A stretch of 52,525 nt of DNA from JBBTTS01 sp038064135 (GTDB lineage Bacteria > Patescibacteriota > Saccharimonadia > Saccharimonadales > OMJO01), in assembly GCA_038064135.1 (NCBI GenBank), contig JBBTTS010000013.1, positions 1 to 52,525 on the forward strand. The letters are read 5' to 3'. This document shows, in pieces, positions 1 to 8,073 of this stretch (positions are counted from its first letter, which is position 1; the number at the start of each line of letters is the position of its first letter). The notes under the pieces are model-generated. The model had not been told where the DNA came from. It searched no databases and saw only the letters and a list, made by a program, of their open reading frames with translations. Made by a program: the position numbers and the translations under genes.

Positions 1-1120
1 GAGCATAGCTAAGCGGTGCAAGTGTGACTATATTCATAGCCTGGGTCACGCCTCGGGTAAAAATGCTTGATCCATGAGCCCTTGGGAGTAATCCAACTTC
101 GCTGCTCAGTGTTCGTACTTCGGTAAGTTTGCGGCCATCTGGACGAATATTTTCCTCGACGATACCTTTTCGAACGTCATAATGGAGTGCCATGGTAAAT
201 GCTTCGTCGTATTCGGCCTTTAGTCCACCGTAATCTTCACCGTGTTTATCCTCGAATGCCTCGTGGAAACTATCCCGCAGTACCTGAACAAGATTATTAC
301 GCTCTGGATAAGGCGCTCTTAGTCCTTTGCCAAGCTGGCCGTCAAGCCATTTATCGACTTCAGTTTGGATGTCTTTATTTGGCAAAACCAACTGATAATC
401 CAACTTTGAAACGCCAACTTTTTTAACTAAATCTTCTTGCAATTTAATTGCTGGTTGCATTTCTTTTTGGGCAAAAGCCAATGCTTCGGCAATTTGGTCT
501 TCGCTGACTTCGTTCGCCCCAGCTTCTACCATCATGATTGCATCTTTTGTGCCAGCCACAACCAAGTCAAGGTCACCGATTTCTAGTTCTTCGGCCGACA
601 TGAATGCTGTTAACTTACCCTCCCTTAGGCCCACTCGAAGTCCAGCCACAGGGCCATCAAAAGGTGCGCCAGTCAGGCTAAATGCTGCACTTACAGCGAT
701 CATTGCAATCATATCGGGTCGGAATTTTGGATCCATACTGAGTACAGTGGCTACGCCTTGAGCTTCCTGGCGATAGCCTTTTGGCCACAACGGACGTATA
801 GGGCGATCTATCAAGCGCCCAATTAAAACTGCGTCGTCGCTAGGCCTACCCTCTCGCTTAACATAGCGACTACCACTAATTTTTCCAGCCGCGTAAAAAC
901 GCTCTTCATAATCAATGCTGAGCGGAAAATAATCCATTCCTACAATGGTTTTGTCGCTAACCATTGCGGTACCAAGTACTACTGTTTCGCCGTAGCGTAC
1001 AAGTACCGAAGCACTGGTTCGAAACCCGAGTCGATTGACCTCTAAGCTTAATTCTTGGCCACACAACTGCGTACTTACTTTGATTATTTTTTTGCCATAC
1101 GGGTTAATAATGTCTCCCAT
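1..1120 (-). CDS. pnp: Polyribonucleotide nucleotidyltransferase (PNPase), 3' part cut by window edge
   Basis: PNPase degrades mRNA phosphorolytically from its 3' end and works as a cytoplasmic trimer. 373 codons are visible, with no stop before the left edge. The first RNase PH core spans about residues 8-140, a helical linker follows, and the second core begins with IRPDGRK near residues 324-330 and continues to GSSIFTRGVTQ. The KH and S1 RNA-binding domains must lie outside the window. The ATG at 1118-1120 follows an AAAGGA ribosome site. It is the last visible gene of truB-rpsO-pnp, a very common bacterial order. Identification is secure. Confidence 0.95.
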   Translation of the reverse strand, partial: MGDIINPYGKKIIKVSTQLCGQELSLEVNRLGFRTSASVLVRYGETVVLGTAMVSDKTIVGMDYFPLSIDYEERFYAAGKISGSRYVKREGRPSDDAVLIGRLIDRPIRPLWPKGYRQEAQGVATVLSMDPKFRPDMIAMIAVSAAFSLTGAPFDGPVAGLRVGLREGKLTAFMSAEELEIGDLDLVVAGTKDAIMMVEAGANEVSEDQIAEALAFAQKEMQPAIKLQEDLVKKVGVSKLDYQLVLPNKDIQTEVDKWLDGQLGKGLRAPYPERNNLVQVLRDSFHEAFEDKHGEDYGGLKAEYDEAFTMALHYDVRKGIVEENIRPDGRKLTEVRTLSSEVGLLPRAHGSSIFTRGVTQAMNIVTLAPLSYA

Positions 1121-1251
1121 ATTTTCCTTTCCGGTATTGGCATTTGCCACACTGTGCAAATATATGCGCTTCTTGTGCGAAAATTTCAGCCATATATCTG
1201 TTTCACTGCGGCAAACGACCAGTTATTTTAGATTTAATGTGCACAAGCTTG

Positions 1252-1269
1252 CCTCGACAAAAGTCGGGG
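1252..1269 (-). promoter_or_regulatory. Hairpin in the rpsO-pnp spacer
   Basis: Arms 1252-1258 and 1263-1269 pair with one mismatch around an AAAA loop. On the minus strand the hairpin follows the rpsO stop and precedes pnp by about 130 nt. In enterobacteria this spacer carries RNase processing sites and partial terminators that control pnp. A similar role here is only an inference. Confidence 0.4.
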
Positions 1270-1285
1270 TTATAGTCTGAGCAGA

Positions 1286-1552
1286 TTATTTTCTAATTTT
1301 CAGTTTTTCGATTAGCGTCAAATAAGCCTGGCTATCTTGTTCAGCAAGATATTTTAGTAACTTCTTACGCTTACCTACCATCTGTAACAAACCGCGTCGC
1401 GCCATAAAATCGTGTTTATTTATTTTTAAGTGCTCGGTCAATTCTTTGATGCGTTCGGTCAAAATACCAACCTGAACAGCTGGTGAGCCAGTGTCCGTTT
1501 TTGTCGTAGCTAATTTGGCAATTACTGCCTGTTTTTTCTCACTTGTTATCAT
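1286..1552 (-). CDS. rpsO: 30S ribosomal protein S15
   Basis: An 88-residue protein, the normal length for S15, which binds the central domain of 16S rRNA early in 30S assembly. It has the family motifs TGSPAVQV (residues 21-28), LTEHLK and HDFMARRGLL, and ends in a basic tail. It lies between truB (upstream, 32-nt spacer) and pnp, matching the classical cluster. S15 often represses its own mRNA in other bacteria; no specific operator could be recognised here. Confidence 0.97.
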   Translation of the reverse strand: MITSEKKQAVIAKLATTKTDTGSPAVQVGILTERIKELTEHLKINKHDFMARRGLLQMVGKRKKLLKYLAEQDSQAYLTLIEKLKIRK

Positions 1553-1584
1553 ATTTCAGCTATATTCTATCATACCTCAATCTG

Positions 1585-2298
1585 TTAATCAATAGTCTGA
1601 ACACTACTAAGTATTAAATTGTGATCTACGTCCTGCATAGAGATTGATTGTGATACGTCAAAAGTGCCAACTTTTATGCGGCGGAGGTCGGACATGTAGG
1701 CACCAGTGCCCAGTTTTTCTCCAACATCGTGCACAAGGCTACGAATGTATGTACCGCTACTTACTTCGGTGGTGAAGTTCACGAATGGATAATTATAGTT
1801 TGTGAGTGTGACGCTGTAGATCGTAACCTTTCGGGGTTCAATTTTTACCTCTTTACCTTCCCTTGCTAGTTTGTAGGCGCGTTTTCCGTTAATTTTTATT
1901 GCCGAAAACGCCGGCGGTGTTTGCTGTAATTCACCAATAAATTCTTGCAGCACTTTTACTATCTCCTCGTTACTCGGAATTTGCTTACTCGTAACTATCT
2001 TTTCGCCCTCCTCGTCACCAGTTGTCGATGTTTCGCCGAGTTTCATGGTAACATCGTAGGTTTTATCTAACTTTGTTAGTTCTGGAGTCTTTTTTGTGTA
2101 ATCACCTACAAGCAACACTAAAAGGCCTGTAGCCAGAGGATCTAGTGTTCCGGTATGCCCTACTCGAATCTTTCGCTTCGAAGTTTCGAGTAGCGAGCTT
2201 TTAGTGGCGAGTCCTTTTTTTAGTACACCTCGCACCTTAGCTACCACATCAAAACTAGTCCAGCCTTTTGGTTTATCGACTAATAAAATCCCGTTCAT
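1585..2298 (-). CDS. truB: tRNA pseudouridine-55 synthase TruB
   Basis: TruB converts U55 in the T-loop of tRNAs to pseudouridine. The N-terminal GILLVDKPKGWTSFDVV and the catalytic loop HTGTLDPLATG (nucleophile Asp53) are intact, as is the later SGTYIRSLVHDVG motif. At 237 residues it is shorter than E. coli TruB and lacks most of the C-terminal PUA domain, a form seen in several bacterial lineages. The start codon lies 8 nt after a TATAAT box at 2307-2312, so the mRNA is probably leaderless. It is the first gene of truB-rpsO-pnp. Confidence 0.95.
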   Translation of the reverse strand: MNGILLVDKPKGWTSFDVVAKVRGVLKKGLATKSSLLETSKRKIRVGHTGTLDPLATGLLVLLVGDYTKKTPELTKLDKTYDVTMKLGETSTTGDEEGEKIVTSKQIPSNEEIVKVLQEFIGELQQTPPAFSAIKINGKRAYKLAREGKEVKIEPRKVTIYSVTLTNYNYPFVNFTTEVSSGTYIRSLVHDVGEKLGTGAYMSDLRRIKVGTFDVSQSISMQDVDHNLILSSVQTID

Positions 2299-2306
2299 TA
2301 AAATGT

Positions 2307-2312
2307 ATTATA
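2307..2312 (-). promoter_or_regulatory. -10 box of truB operon (leaderless)
   Basis: A TATAAT on the minus strand ends 8 nt before the truB ATG. Transcription would then start at or next to the A of the ATG, and there is no ribosome site. Confidence 0.65.
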
Positions 2313-2326
2313 AATTATAAAGAGTA

Positions 2327-2402
2327 AAATCTGGTGATGCGGCGTGCGGAGGGTTCTACAAGGCTAAGCCCTGGAACCCTCCGACACACGCCGGTCAGAT
2401 TT
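2327..2402 (-). terminator. Large intrinsic terminator after the CHAP gene
   Basis: A long nested inverted repeat: outer arms 2327-2333/2396-2402 (7 bp), middle arms 2340-2346/2387-2393 (7 bp) and inner arms 2347-2356/2374-2383 (10 bp, all perfect), with a 17-nt loop. Read on the minus strand it lies 40 nt past the stop of the CHAP gene and runs into a T-rich tract. It is unusually long for a terminator and may also protect the 3' end or have another role. Confidence 0.75.
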
Positions 2403-2441
2403 GCACACTCAACCCTGATGGGGAGCTATGACAATCACCTA

Positions 2442-3203
2442 CTACTTGAGATACCCAGCCACCAGTTTCCAGCCACTCCAGTTGCCGCCCGGCGACTGCT
2501 GCCATTTGTGGTAGATATTGGACTGTCCAACTGGTTGGTTGGTGTTGACACCGACAACTTCAAGGCGCCCGTTTGTGGAAGTGGAGACGGCGACCGAGTT
2601 GTTGCCGATCGTCGAATTAAACTCACCAAACAAAGTTCCTAAGCGAAATGCACGGTTGTTGGCGTCAAGTACCACGGTACGGTTGTAAGTCTGAACTTTC
2701 TCGTCGAGAGAATGGTTGGAGTCAACAACATTGAAGGTCGAGCCCGACACGCGCGACACGATGATGTAGGTATGAACACCGTGACCGCTCTGGACGATGT
2801 CGCCCCTGGCAAGTGCGTTGATGTCAGTGATCTGTTGAGCTCCCAAATCGTAGAAACGTTTGAAGTAGTCACCAGCACCACCACCAAGCCATTGCGTCTT
2901 CCCACTCGCCATCCAGACAATGCAGTTGACGAACGCCCTACACTGGCCGTCATATTGTTGTCCACCGGGAGTTCCTCCAGTGTAGCCACTGCGACCTGCA
3001 TTGATGCAAGCGTTGCCTCCCCACTGCCCGACATAGCCGAGCGCGATATCGGCGATGTTGGCATTGTTGTAACTGCCAACGGCTGCTGCCGGTTGCTCGG
3101 CGATACGCATGCTTCCCAGCGATGCAAAGATGATGACAAACGCCAACATCCATCGCCTTGTTTCTTGTGACGTCCGAAGACGTTTCCTGGACAAGTGAAC
3201 CAC
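2442..3203 (-). CDS. Secreted CHAP-type cell-wall amidase/peptidase with C-terminal lectin-like repeat
   Basis: The 253 residues hold a signal sequence (hydrophobic about 19-33, cleavage likely after the Ala run near 41), then a CHAP/NlpC-P60-like domain with candidate Cys88 (QCRAFVN), His144 (HTYII) and Asp161/Asn163. Residues about 203-249 resemble one blade of a tectonin/PLL-type sugar-binding propeller (LEVVGV, IYHKWQQSPGG, WSGW). It probably cuts peptidoglycan outside the cell, its own or a host's. The start is GTG at 3203, or Met19 at 3149. The gene is clearly richer in G+C than its neighbours, which suggests transfer. Activity is inferred from motifs only. Confidence 0.8.
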   Translation of the reverse strand: MVHLSRKRLRTSQETRRWMLAFVIIFASLGSMRIAEQPAAAVGSYNNANIADIALGYVGQWGGNACINAGRSGYTGGTPGGQQYDGQCRAFVNCIVWMASGKTQWLGGGAGDYFKRFYDLGAQQITDINALARGDIVQSGHGVHTYIIVSRVSGSTFNVVDSNHSLDEKVQTYNRTVVLDANNRAFRLGTLFGEFNSTIGNNSVAVSTSTNGRLEVVGVNTNQPVGQSNIYHKWQQSPGGNWSGWKLVAGYLK

Positions 3204-3433
3204 CTCTTTCGAGGGTCGACGACACTTTTTTCAAGCGTACGCGGAGTAAATGTAGATGATTATGTGCAAACGCTAAGGAATTTTACCCTCCAACGGCGGC
3301 TCTGACGAACGCAGCGTTAACTCATATATACGCCGAAAAACATCGACTGACTACAGGTAAAAAATACATCTGTGGAACAGCTGTGATTAAGATGTGTAAA
3401 ACTAGAAAACTATATTGATTAAAGCGACTGAGC
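3204..3433. other. Intergenic region upstream of the CHAP gene
   Basis: This 230-base spacer lies between the start of the CHAP gene and the stop of the DHH-type gene. I see a possible -10 (CATAAT, minus strand, about 45-50 nt before the GTG) but no convincing gene, tRNA or strong hairpin. Confidence 0.4.
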
Positions 3434-5305
3434 TTAATAATTTGGGGGCATCATTGGTGGCGGAACTGGTGGTGGCGCTGTTGGATCATTTACAGGACTT
3501 GCAGTAATGTCTGTAGGTGGTGTGTTTGGAATCAAGTTAGATGGCAAATCTAATTGTTGTGGCGAACCAAACTGCGACATACTGTTTGGCGATGAGGCTG
3601 GATCAGGCCCAAGATTTAAATTAGCTGATTGAGTCGTATTAACAATTGGTGGCATCGTTTGGTCTGCGCCCTGCATGGCCGAAGCCACCGCGTTTCGAGC
3701 CGCATCAACATCCGCACCTACTACACTCTCTTCAGTTGGAGCAATTTCCGAAGCCATCACATCATCGGTCTGATCGGATTGAAATGGAAACGATGGGCTA
3801 ATTGGGTCTGGTTGTGGTGGCTGTGTCAGTGCGAAATCATCGTTCGGGGGCAGAAATTGATCTTGAGACGGTAACGGGGGCGAATCGATTGGCAAATTTA
3901 CCGGAGCCTGCATTTCTGCACCCATTACTGAGCTAACAGATTCATCCGAAGGCGCTGACGAACTTGCTGCTAACATAGAATCTAAAGATGAGCTAGCAGA
4001 AGGCTCTGGTAGCGATGTGTCGAAATCTTCATTTAGCAGCGGATTAACCATTGGTTCGGTATTTTTTTGATGATTTTGAACAGAACTTTCAAGTAGCAAA
4101 TTATCGTGTTGAGGTTGCAATAAGCTACCGTTTGGTTTTGGCGCGGCATCTGCAGAAACATCTTGGGATTGATTGGTCTGCGAAGCAAGATGTTGTTGAT
4201 GTTCATCGTGAGACCTAAGTGTACCGTGCTCGTCGATATGAATCTGCTCGTGAGGTGGTGAATCGTCCTGATTAGCGTCCATATAATCTTTCAAGTGTGG
4301 CGAATGTACCATTTCCTCAATGCGATTAAGCGACATTGCCTCATCTTTGGAGTTTTGCGAATCATCAGTTAAAGAATCTAAATTAGACGATTCAACGGAC
4401 TTAATGGGTGGATTGTGCTCGTCAATCGCCTGATTATTTTCGTTTGCTTCGTCAGAAGGGGGTTCATCATGGCTTACAGAAACTTCACTATCCGGTTCGT
4501 TCAAATTTTTAGTATCAATTTCGCCCTCAACAACTTTATCACCCAAGGAAGCTGGCAATTGCTCAAGCTTTGTGGCTACCAATTGCTGATTTGCGCCTGC
4601 TGCCATTAGTTTGGCGCTTAACGACATCGTGGTAGATGAAGTTTTTTCGTTACTAAAACGCTGGGTTTCTGCAACAATTCCTGTCAAAAATGCTGTAGCT
4701 ATTTGCTGGTCAAGCAATTCACCTTCTTTTAGATCTTCGCCCAAGGAAACTAACATTTCGCATAGGCTGCTAGCTCCAGTATCTGTCCAGTTTATCGATC
4801 CGAGATCAGCGTTTCCGGTGTTGTTAATGGTAATTACTGTAGCATCGTGTAATATTCGACCGTGCGCAGTAATTGCCTGGTCGATTTCATCTTTTTTTTG
4901 TACGCCTATGGCCACCACTGCATCAACGTTAAAGTCACCTTGGCTAAACTCTAGATCCGATTCACTGATTGAGGTTTTGTACGGGGTTATAAAAATTTTC
5001 ACATGTTGATCTTCAACCTTGTAGCGCAATTTGTCGGCCTTTGATTTGTCTAAGGCAATGATAAAATCTCTTAAACTATCGGTAGTTTTTTCGATATTTT
5101 TTTCGGGTTCTAAAAATTCAATTGTCGATGGAACTACTCCACTAAAAACAGCCGAGGCGTGCTTACCTAACTTGTTTAAAAGTAAAGCAAATCCAATTGC
5201 CGAAGCCAGCTGATCGACCGAAGGATTAGAACTAACCGTAACTAATACGTTGTTACACAACTTAATGCGGTCGATAGCCTGTTGTTTTGGGTTTTGAGTT
5301 TCCAT
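3434..5305 (-). CDS. DHH-phosphoesterase-like protein with degenerate active site and long disordered tail
   Basis: The first ~250 of 623 residues have the layout of NrnA/RecJ-type DHH phosphoesterases, which cleave nanoRNA or cyclic dinucleotides. The motif normally carrying the metal-binding DGDA reads SSNPSVDQLASAIG (residues 25-38), so most metal ligands are gone. The rest (about 255-623) is low-complexity Ser/Pro/Gln/Asp sequence ending in a Pro-rich PPPVPPPMMPPNY. The protein is probably not a nuclease; binding or scaffolding is a guess. It is divergent from rpsT and has only a distant GGAG ribosome site. Confidence 0.65.
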   Translation of the reverse strand: METQNPKQQAIDRIKLCNNVLVTVSSNPSVDQLASAIGFALLLNKLGKHASAVFSGVVPSTIEFLEPEKNIEKTTDSLRDFIIALDKSKADKLRYKVEDQHVKIFITPYKTSISESDLEFSQGDFNVDAVVAIGVQKKDEIDQAITAHGRILHDATVITINNTGNADLGSINWTDTGASSLCEMLVSLGEDLKEGELLDQQIATAFLTGIVAETQRFSNEKTSSTTMSLSAKLMAAGANQQLVATKLEQLPASLGDKVVEGEIDTKNLNEPDSEVSVSHDEPPSDEANENNQAIDEHNPPIKSVESSNLDSLTDDSQNSKDEAMSLNRIEEMVHSPHLKDYMDANQDDSPPHEQIHIDEHGTLRSHDEHQQHLASQTNQSQDVSADAAPKPNGSLLQPQHDNLLLESSVQNHQKNTEPMVNPLLNEDFDTSLPEPSASSSLDSMLAASSSAPSDESVSSVMGAEMQAPVNLPIDSPPLPSQDQFLPPNDDFALTQPPQPDPISPSFPFQSDQTDDVMASEIAPTEESVVGADVDAARNAVASAMQGADQTMPPIVNTTQSANLNLGPDPASSPNSMSQFGSPQQLDLPSNLIPNTPPTDITASPVNDPTAPPPVPPPMMPPNY

Positions 5306-5383
5306 TTTTTTGATTTTTGAAGTTTACTCCTTAGCAAGGTAACACGAAGCTTGTGCTTTGTCCACCGGTTATCCCCAGTTTTC

Positions 5384-5412
5384 TTTACAAATTCCTTATC
5401 TGAAGGTATAGT
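5384..5412 (+). promoter_or_regulatory. Sigma-70 promoter of rpsT
   Basis: TTTACA at 5384-5389 and TATAGT at 5407-5412 are separated by exactly 17 nt. The start lies 38 nt downstream, with an AAAGGA ribosome site at about 5433-5438. Confidence 0.7.
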
Positions 5413-5450
5413 GGTGGGTCGAACTAAGTAACAAAGGACTAAAATAACCG

Positions 5451-5834
5451 ATGCCAATAATTAAATCAGCAAAAAAACGCGTAAAAGTAACAAAAAAAGC
5501 TGCTGCTCGTAATTCAAAAACTAAGCGAACACTACGAAGTGCCCTAAAAAACTTTCAAGCAAGTTTAAGTGGTGGTAAAGCAACAGGAACACATAATCAG
5601 GCTCAAAGTGCTCTAGATAAAGCTGCCAAAAAAGGAATTTTACATAAAAACAAAGTCGCTCGTAAAAAACGCCAATTAGCTGCCAAAGCTAAGGCCGCCG
5701 GAATCAAACCAGCTTCATCAGTCAAGAAAACTACGGCGAAAAAACCAGCAACAAAATCACCTGCTAAAAAAACTGTCGCCAAAAAATCAACCGTCAAGAA
5801 AACTACCAAAAGTCCAGCTGCCAAGAAAAAGTAA
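5451..5834 (+). CDS. rpsT: 30S ribosomal protein S20 with long Lys/Ala/Thr tail
   Basis: The first ~85 residues are a standard S20 (PIIKSAKKRVK start, helix-rich, HNQAQSALDKAAKKGILHKNKVARKK region), which binds 16S rRNA. The protein then continues about 40 residues as a repetitive Lys/Ala/Thr/Pro tail (KKTTAKKPATKSPAKKTVAK and similar), like histone H1 or mycobacterial basic tails. Total length is 127, against about 87 usually. It converges on holA, a neighbour of rpsT in many bacteria. The tail may add rRNA or nucleic-acid contacts. Confidence 0.95.
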   Translation: MPIIKSAKKRVKVTKKAAARNSKTKRTLRSALKNFQASLSGGKATGTHNQAQSALDKAAKKGILHKNKVARKKRQLAAKAKAAGIKPASSVKKTTAKKPATKSPAKKTVAKKSTVKKTTKSPAAKKK

Positions 5835-5851
5835 TCAAAAATTTAATAAAT

Positions 5852-5885
5852 CTACTGTTGGCTAATCTTAACCAGTAGGTTTTTT
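5852..5885 (+). terminator. rpsT terminator embedded in the 3' end of holA
   Basis: Arms 5852-5857 and 5873-5878 pair, followed by a T run at 5880-5885 on the plus strand. The hairpin overlaps the stop and last codons of the convergent holA gene, so the terminator and coding end share sequence. Confidence 0.6.
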
Positions 5886-6775
5886 AATGCATCATCGGTA
5901 TCGATTTTTGTAGTCTTGATTAGTAGATCAGTGGCATAAACTTCTTTTACGAGTAGCTTAAACTCAGTCTTTGATAGTCTTTTTGCAGCCAAATCTGCCT
6001 TGCCCAAAACAAATGGATTAATTTTAAAATCGGATGATATTTGCTGGGTGGTGCGACCTTCTCGCCACAAAATGATTGCAATGTGATGAATTTGCCAAAT
6101 TATCATTGCCAAAATTTGCGAACCTTCAGTGCCCTGAGCGCGTTGATCATCATAAATCTTTAATGCTTTTTGCGAATTACCTAAAAAAGCGGCCCCAAGT
6201 AGTTGGAAAATGGTTGACTGTGGTGATGCTACAGTTAATTCATCGATTTCGTTTTTGCTAATATGATTGCTGTAATTAGTTAGTTTTATTAATTCTTGAT
6301 GCAAAATAGCCTGATTTGTGCCAACTCGCTCAACTAAATAACGTGCATCACTAATAGCTATATCAACATCAAGATTTTTTGCTTCATCCGCAAGCCAAAA
6401 AGGCAATTTTTGTGGTTCTAAGTCACTAAATTCTTTTAATTCGGTAGATTTTTTTAAACTTTTATACAGCGACAAACGTTTATCTAGCTTGGCCTCAACT
6501 AAAACAATCTCAATACTATCTGGCACATCTAAAATTAGTCTATCAATATTTTCTGTAGCTATTCTGTTTGCAGATAGTTCCCGAATAATTACAAGTTTTG
6601 CATCAGAAAATAAAGTTTGTGAATGTGTTGCCTGCACCAGTATATCTATTTCGGTAAGCAAAGCGTCATATCTCTCGATGTTTTGAATGTCGTGCTTTTT
6701 CTGAAACCGATCAATAATTAAACCAAGCTCTTTGTCTATCAAAAACTGACTTGTACCGCAAAGTGTTGTAACCAT
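5852..6775 (-). CDS. holA: DNA polymerase III delta subunit
   Basis: HolA is the clamp-loader subunit that opens the sliding clamp. From Met at 6775 the protein has 307 residues, with the VTTLCGTSQFLIDKEL start, the LVIIREL strand in domain I, the GTNQAILHQELIKLTNY segment and the helical C-terminal collar. The frame opens six codons upstream at 6793, but a TATCAT -10 box at 6784-6789 lies inside that extension and 8 nt before Met 6775, so I place the start there. It is convergent with rpsT. Confidence 0.85.
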   Translation of the reverse strand: MVTTLCGTSQFLIDKELGLIIDRFQKKHDIQNIERYDALLTEIDILVQATHSQTLFSDAKLVIIRELSANRIATENIDRLILDVPDSIEIVLVEAKLDKRLSLYKSLKKSTELKEFSDLEPQKLPFWLADEAKNLDVDIAISDARYLVERVGTNQAILHQELIKLTNYSNHISKNEIDELTVASPQSTIFQLLGAAFLGNSQKALKIYDDQRAQGTEGSQILAMIIWQIHHIAIILWREGRTTQQISSDFKINPFVLGKADLAAKRLSKTEFKLLVKEVYATDLLIKTTKIDTDDALKNLLVKISQQ

Positions 6776-6783
6776 ACAATCTA

Positions 6784-6789
6784 ATGATA
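6784..6789 (-). promoter_or_regulatory. -10 box of holA (leaderless)
   Basis: A TATCAT on the minus strand lies 8 nt before the ATG at 6775. It overlaps the upstream extension of the open frame and so decides the start. Confidence 0.5.
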
Positions 6790-6803
6790 ACAACTCAACA
6801 TGC

Positions 6804-7691
6804 TTATGCAGCTATTTGGCATTTTGGGCAAAGATGTGTACCACGTCCAGCTACTCTGGTTTTTATAATCAGCAAACCGCAGCGATAACATGGTTGATTT
6901 TCACGCCTAAACACCTGAGCAAACTGTATATAGCTACCCTTCTTACCCTCAGCATTTACATAGTTTCTATCTGTACTACCGCCTTTTTCAATACTTAGAT
7001 GCAAAACATTGCGAAGTTGAATAAATAGTTTATTCAACTTCGCATCAGTTAAGCTTGCAACCTTTGTTGTTGGATGAATCTTTGCACCCCATAAACTTTC
7101 ATCGGCATATATGTTACCAACACCGGCAATAACCGTTTGGTCTAGTAGCGCGGCTTTTATAGTAGTGTTATTTCGGCGCCTAAAGCGACCTATAAAATCT
7201 TTATTGGTAAAATTGTCAGCTAAAGGCTCTGGACCAACCTTTTTAAAGAAATCGATGTTAGGTATTTCTATAGTTGGAATAAGCCTTATCCAGCCAAACT
7301 TTCTCTGATCGTTAAAGTACAGATTCGAATCATCTTTAAACGTAAAAATGACGTGAGTTGATTTGTCTGGTAATTTACCAATCAGCGATTCACTTGGATG
7401 CCCCGCTCCAAAACGCTCCGATATATTTAACTCTTTACGGCCAACATATACTAGTTGTCCAGTCATTTTTAAGTGTATCACTAGGCTGTACGAGGTATCC
7501 AAATCAATAATTAGCACTTTGGCTCGGCGTCTTACATCTGTAACACCAGACCCAATTAAAAAACTATTGATGTCCGTTGATGTGTTCGGAAAGCTCTTGG
7601 GCCAATCAAAATAAACCCTGGTAACTTTTTTGCCAATAATTAATTTCTCTAGCCCACGTTTTACGGTTTCGACTTCGGGTAATTCTGGCAT
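6804..7691 (-). CDS. mutM: Formamidopyrimidine-DNA glycosylase (Fpg/MutM)
   Basis: MutM excises oxidised purines such as 8-oxoguanine and cuts the abasic site. The 295 residues start MPELPEVETVKRGLE with catalytic Pro2 and Glu3 once Met is removed, carry the helix-two-turn-helix around AGVGNIYADE, and end in a four-Cys zinc finger (CYRCG ... HLCPKC). All key parts are present. A TAAAAT box 6 nt before the ATG suggests a leaderless transcript. It lies just upstream of holA on the same strand. Confidence 0.96.
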   Translation of the reverse strand: MPELPEVETVKRGLEKLIIGKKVTRVYFDWPKSFPNTSTDINSFLIGSGVTDVRRRAKVLIIDLDTSYSLVIHLKMTGQLVYVGRKELNISERFGAGHPSESLIGKLPDKSTHVIFTFKDDSNLYFNDQRKFGWIRLIPTIEIPNIDFFKKVGPEPLADNFTNKDFIGRFRRRNNTTIKAALLDQTVIAGVGNIYADESLWGAKIHPTTKVASLTDAKLNKLFIQLRNVLHLSIEKGGSTDRNYVNAEGKKGSYIQFAQVFRRENQPCYRCGLLIIKTRVAGRGTHLCPKCQIAA

Positions 7692-7697
7692 GGCTTT

Positions 7698-7703
7698 ATT
7701 TTA
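7698..7703 (-). promoter_or_regulatory. -10 box of mutM (leaderless)
   Basis: A TAAAAT on the minus strand lies 6 nt before the mutM ATG; no ribosome site is present. Confidence 0.5.
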
Positions 7704-7821
7704 ACAGCAAAATTATGAAGCATGTATTTTATATCGCTTATGTTATTAAATTGATGTTTAATTATTAATTTTGGTTATGTTTACTAAAATTTTATATCAT
7801 TAACATGCATAAAATTTCCTA

Positions 7822-7827
7822 TAGAAT
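7822..7827 (+). promoter_or_regulatory. -10 box of the 79-aa gene (leaderless)
   Basis: A TAGAAT lies 6 nt before the ATG at 7834, with an alternative TATAGA at 7820-7825. Confidence 0.45.
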
Positions 7828-7833
7828 ATATGT

Positions 7834-8073
7834 ATGGACTCTATTGGTAGCTTGTTAGGTAATACTCCCACCCCCTTACCGGAGGTCGGGATTATAAAAA
7901 ATTACGTCTTGAAAAAGTACGGGCAAAAAGTGGGAGTTATTTCACACAAAAATCATTTTACAATAATTTGCCCGTCAGCTGCATTAGCCGGAACACTTCG
8001 CATGGAACTATTAAGAATCCAAAAAGAATTTGAATCTGATGCATCCTTATCAGTTAGAATTGGCCAAATCTAG
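7834..8073 (+). CDS. Small DciA/DUF721-like protein (tentative)
   Basis: A 79-residue protein. The stretch after residue 40 (FTIICPSAALAGTLRMELL) resembles the core of DUF721/DciA proteins, which load the replicative helicase in bacteria lacking DnaC/DnaI. It is far shorter than typical DciA, so this would be the core only. The stop overlaps the convergent HAD gene by 24 nt. The assignment rests on pattern alone; an unrelated small protein is possible. Confidence 0.5.
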   Translation: MDSIGSLLGNTPTPLPEVGIIKNYVLKKYGQKVGVISHKNHFTIICPSAALAGTLRMELLRIQKEFESDASLSVRIGQI

